8,614 nucleotides of DNA from Planctomycetota bacterium (lineage in GTDB: Bacteria > Planctomycetota > B15-G4). Positions 7,999 through 8,614 of this stretch are shown piece by piece; positions within the stretch are counted from its first letter, which is position 1, and the number at the start of each line of letters is the position of its first letter. Made by a program: the position numbers and the translations under genes. The stretch lies in the NCBI GenBank assembly GCA_003644265.1, contig QNBX01000177.1, positions 1 to 8,614 of the forward strand. Direction: 5' to 3'. The notes under the pieces are model-generated. The model saw only the letters and a program-made list of their open reading frames with translations. It made no database searches and had not been told where the DNA came from.

Positions 7999-8614
7999 TC
8001 AGCCGTCGGCGGGCGATTCAAGCTTGCCTCCCGCGGCGGCACCCACCCGGCGCGGAGCCGTCAGGCCCAACAACAAGGCACCCAGCAGCGCTGCGAGGGC
8101 CAAGCCTGCGTAGCTGCGGGGCAGGTCGCCCAGCGCCAGCTCGGCGTCCACCGACCACAGCACGGCCGCGAAGGCCAGCCGACCGCCCACGCTCTGGACC
8201 GACAGCAGCCAGGCCCGGTCGCGGGAGGGCACGCGGCGGTTGAGGGCGGTGCGCCCCAGAGGTTGGAGGAACGAGAAGCTCACCTGCTGGATCGCGAGCA
8301 TGGGCAGCAACCACCAGGCAGGGCCCAGTCCCAGTCCCAGGAAGGCCACGCCGAGCATGACCAGCACCGCCAGCGCGCTGCCGACCTCGCCCAGGCGGTC
8401 ATGCACGGGGCGCACGCCAAAGGCCGCCAGACCCGCGAGCAGGTTGAGCAAGCCGAACACGAGGCCGTGTTGCCAGAGCGAGGCGACGCCCTGCTCGAGC
8501 AGCGTGGGTTGGTAGAGCTGGAAGCCCACACGCAACAGCACGAACACCAGCGCGAACCAGGCCAGGCACCAGGCCACCCCCGGTCGGCGCAGATCGCTCA
8601 GAAGGCGCGTGGGC
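7999..8614 (-). CDS. MFS transporter, C-terminal half (runs off right edge)
   Basis: The frame is open to the window edge, so only the last 204 residues are visible and the start lies outside. It holds about six hydrophobic segments (AWCLAWFALVFVLL, GLVFGLLNLLAGLAAF, ALAVLVMLGVAFLGLGLG, WWLLPMLAIQQVSFSF, GGRLAFAAVLW, YAGLALAALLGALLLGL), matching TM7-12 of a 12-TM major facilitator. The ALNRRVPSRDRAWLLSVQSVGGRLAFA stretch (shown here in parts: NRRVPSRDRAWL and SVQSVGGRLAFA) is a typical loop and helix 10 of drug/efflux-type MFS proteins. A GTG at 8577 is an internal codon, not the start. Substrate unknown. It ends 12 bases before the amidase ATG, so the two are probably cotranscribed. Confidence 0.75.
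   Translation of the reverse strand, partial: PTRLLSDLRRPGVAWCLAWFALVFVLLRVGFQLYQPTLLEQGVASLWQHGLVFGLLNLLAGLAAFGVRPVHDRLGEVGSALAVLVMLGVAFLGLGLGPAWWLLPMLAIQQVSFSFLQPLGRTALNRRVPSRDRAWLLSVQSVGGRLAFAAVLWSVDAELALGDLPRSYAGLALAALLGALLLGLTAPRRVGAAAGGKLESPADG

Overview
This is a GC-rich (roughly 70% by eye), gene-dense stretch of bacterial chromosome carrying housekeeping and cell-envelope genes. There is no sign of insertion sequences, CRISPR arrays or prophage. Genes abut or overlap by 4 bases (ATGA, GTGA), and only some starts have a clear Shine-Dalgarno sequence. A lipoprotein-type signal peptide, a peptidoglycan amidase and a GDP-sugar pathway suggest a diderm bacterium. The excisionase-like HTH plus receiver protein recalls proteins I associate with Planctomycetota and Myxococcota, but the taxon cannot be fixed from this window.

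Layout. (1) Positions 1-96, minus: first 32 codons of a secreted protein running off the left edge, divergent from dinB. (2) 146-1333, plus: DNA polymerase IV (dinB). (3) 1445-1520, minus: tRNA-Val(GAC) with encoded CCA and an unusual C at position 33. (4) 1521-1680: divergent control region with a candidate tRNA promoter on the minus strand and a good sigma70-type promoter for ald on the plus strand. (5) 1681-6877, plus: six collinear genes with gaps of at most 49 bases: alanine dehydrogenase, a secreted-type SNase-fold nuclease with a Cys-rich tail, an HTH+receiver regulator, undecaprenyl-diphosphatase (uppP), GDP-mannose 4,6-dehydratase (gmd) and GDP-6-deoxy-4-keto-mannose reductase (rmd). 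(6) 6862-8614, minus: an Amidase_2/PGRP-type N-acetylmuramoyl-L-alanine amidase with a lipoprotein-like signal, preceded by the C-terminal half of an MFS transporter running off the right edge. The rmd and amidase genes converge and overlap by 16 bases, with a small GC hairpin spanning both stop codons.

How they fit together. gmd and rmd convert GDP-mannose to GDP-D-rhamnose, a precursor for surface glycans. UppP regenerates undecaprenyl phosphate, the lipid carrier used for peptidoglycan and for many surface polysaccharides. The amidase trims or recycles peptidoglycan, and Ald links L-alanine to pyruvate and ammonia. The middle and right of the window therefore have an envelope theme, with an orphan HTH-receiver protein translationally coupled to uppP. 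I see no clearly new multi-gene system. The most notable points are the C33 tRNA, the HTH-first receiver protein fused by overlap to uppP, and the nuclease with a Cys/His tail.
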